DNA of 35,992 bases from a virus: IMG/VR virus record IMGVR_UViG_3300034111_000140, positions 1 through 35,992 of that record, one strand, 5' to 3'. Positions within the stretch are counted from its first letter, which is position 1. Every line of letters starts with the position of its first letter. Below the pieces are notes generated by a model that did no database searches, was not told the origin of the DNA, and saw nothing but the letters and a program-made list of their open reading frames with translations. This document shows positions 35,951-35,992 of this stretch, piece after piece. A program made the position numbers and the translations under genes.

Positions 35951-35992
35951 TGGCTTTTGCAGACCAATATGTCGTATATGGATATTGGGATA
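35950..35992 (+). CDS. Start of a further protein, truncated by the window end
   Basis: The ATG overlaps the preceding stop (TGATG) and the frame stays open to the end, giving MAFADQYVVYGYWD. Only 14 residues are visible, so no family can be named. Position after a fibre module suggests another fibre or a fibre-associated protein. It is unrelated to the holin-like gene that follows copy 1 of the 88-aa gene. Confidence 0.5.
   Translation, partial: MAFADQYVVYGYWD

Noticed and set aside
1-35992. Window as a complete circular or terminally redundant genome, based on similar ends
   Set aside because: The two ends are similar but not identical and are followed by different genes, so they are paralogous modules and not a terminal repeat or assembly overlap.

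Overview
This window is most of the genome of a tailed double-stranded DNA phage with podovirus-type virion genes: portal, scaffold, capsid, tube/nozzle proteins, ejection proteins and fibres, with no tape measure or sheath. Codon use is A/T-rich. Replication genes are T7-like (family A DNA polymerase, gp4-type primase-helicase, gp6-type exonuclease, SSB), but no phage RNA polymerase is present. Instead there are six good sigma70-type promoters, so transcription appears to depend on host RNA polymerase. I see no integrase, CRISPR array or tRNA gene. The class II ribonucleotide reductase and the fibre N-terminus resemble those of phages of aquatic Gram-negative bacteria; the host cannot be named from sequence alone.

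Layout. (1) 1-1652 (+): the 3' end of a fibre gene, an 88-aa companion protein, a holin-like peptide, a small putative structural protein and four small proteins, three of them strongly Lys/Arg-rich. (2) 1693-11043 (+), behind a promoter at 1656-1684: tail adaptor, nozzle, tail-collar fibre, internal/ejection proteins, then a lysis group (membrane-anchored coiled coil, 3TM-type holin, M15 endolysin). (3) 11115-25476 (-): a long leftward block ending at a UUCG-hairpin terminator at 11085-11108. It holds metabolism and replication genes (11.1-22.0 kb: RNR, DUF3310, metallophosphoesterase, PD-(D/E)XK nucleases, exonuclease, SSB, polymerase, primase-helicase). Upstream of these, behind the promoter-proximal start at 25.5 kb, lie about 14 small, mostly unknown genes (22.06-25.48 kb), the likely early host-takeover region. 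Internal leftward promoters lie at 22051-22079 and 16837-16865. (4) 25477-26159: the only long non-coding region, with divergent promoters, short repeats, a G-run and a structured island; it is a candidate origin, packaging or control region. (5) 26160-35992 (+): terminases, portal, FmdB-like zinc ribbon, scaffold and capsid, a strong terminator, then a 1030-aa repetitive tail fibre, a second copy of the 88-aa gene and the start of another gene.

How it works together: the three rightward promoters share the 12-mer TATGGTATAATA and drive packaging, head and tail genes. The leftward promoters differ from them and drive early and replication genes. The fibre C-terminus plus 88-aa gene occurs twice (1-445 and about 35490-35950), almost identical in the core of the 88-aa gene. 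The window ends inside the fibre region on both sides, so the missing part of the genome probably lies between the two fibre modules.
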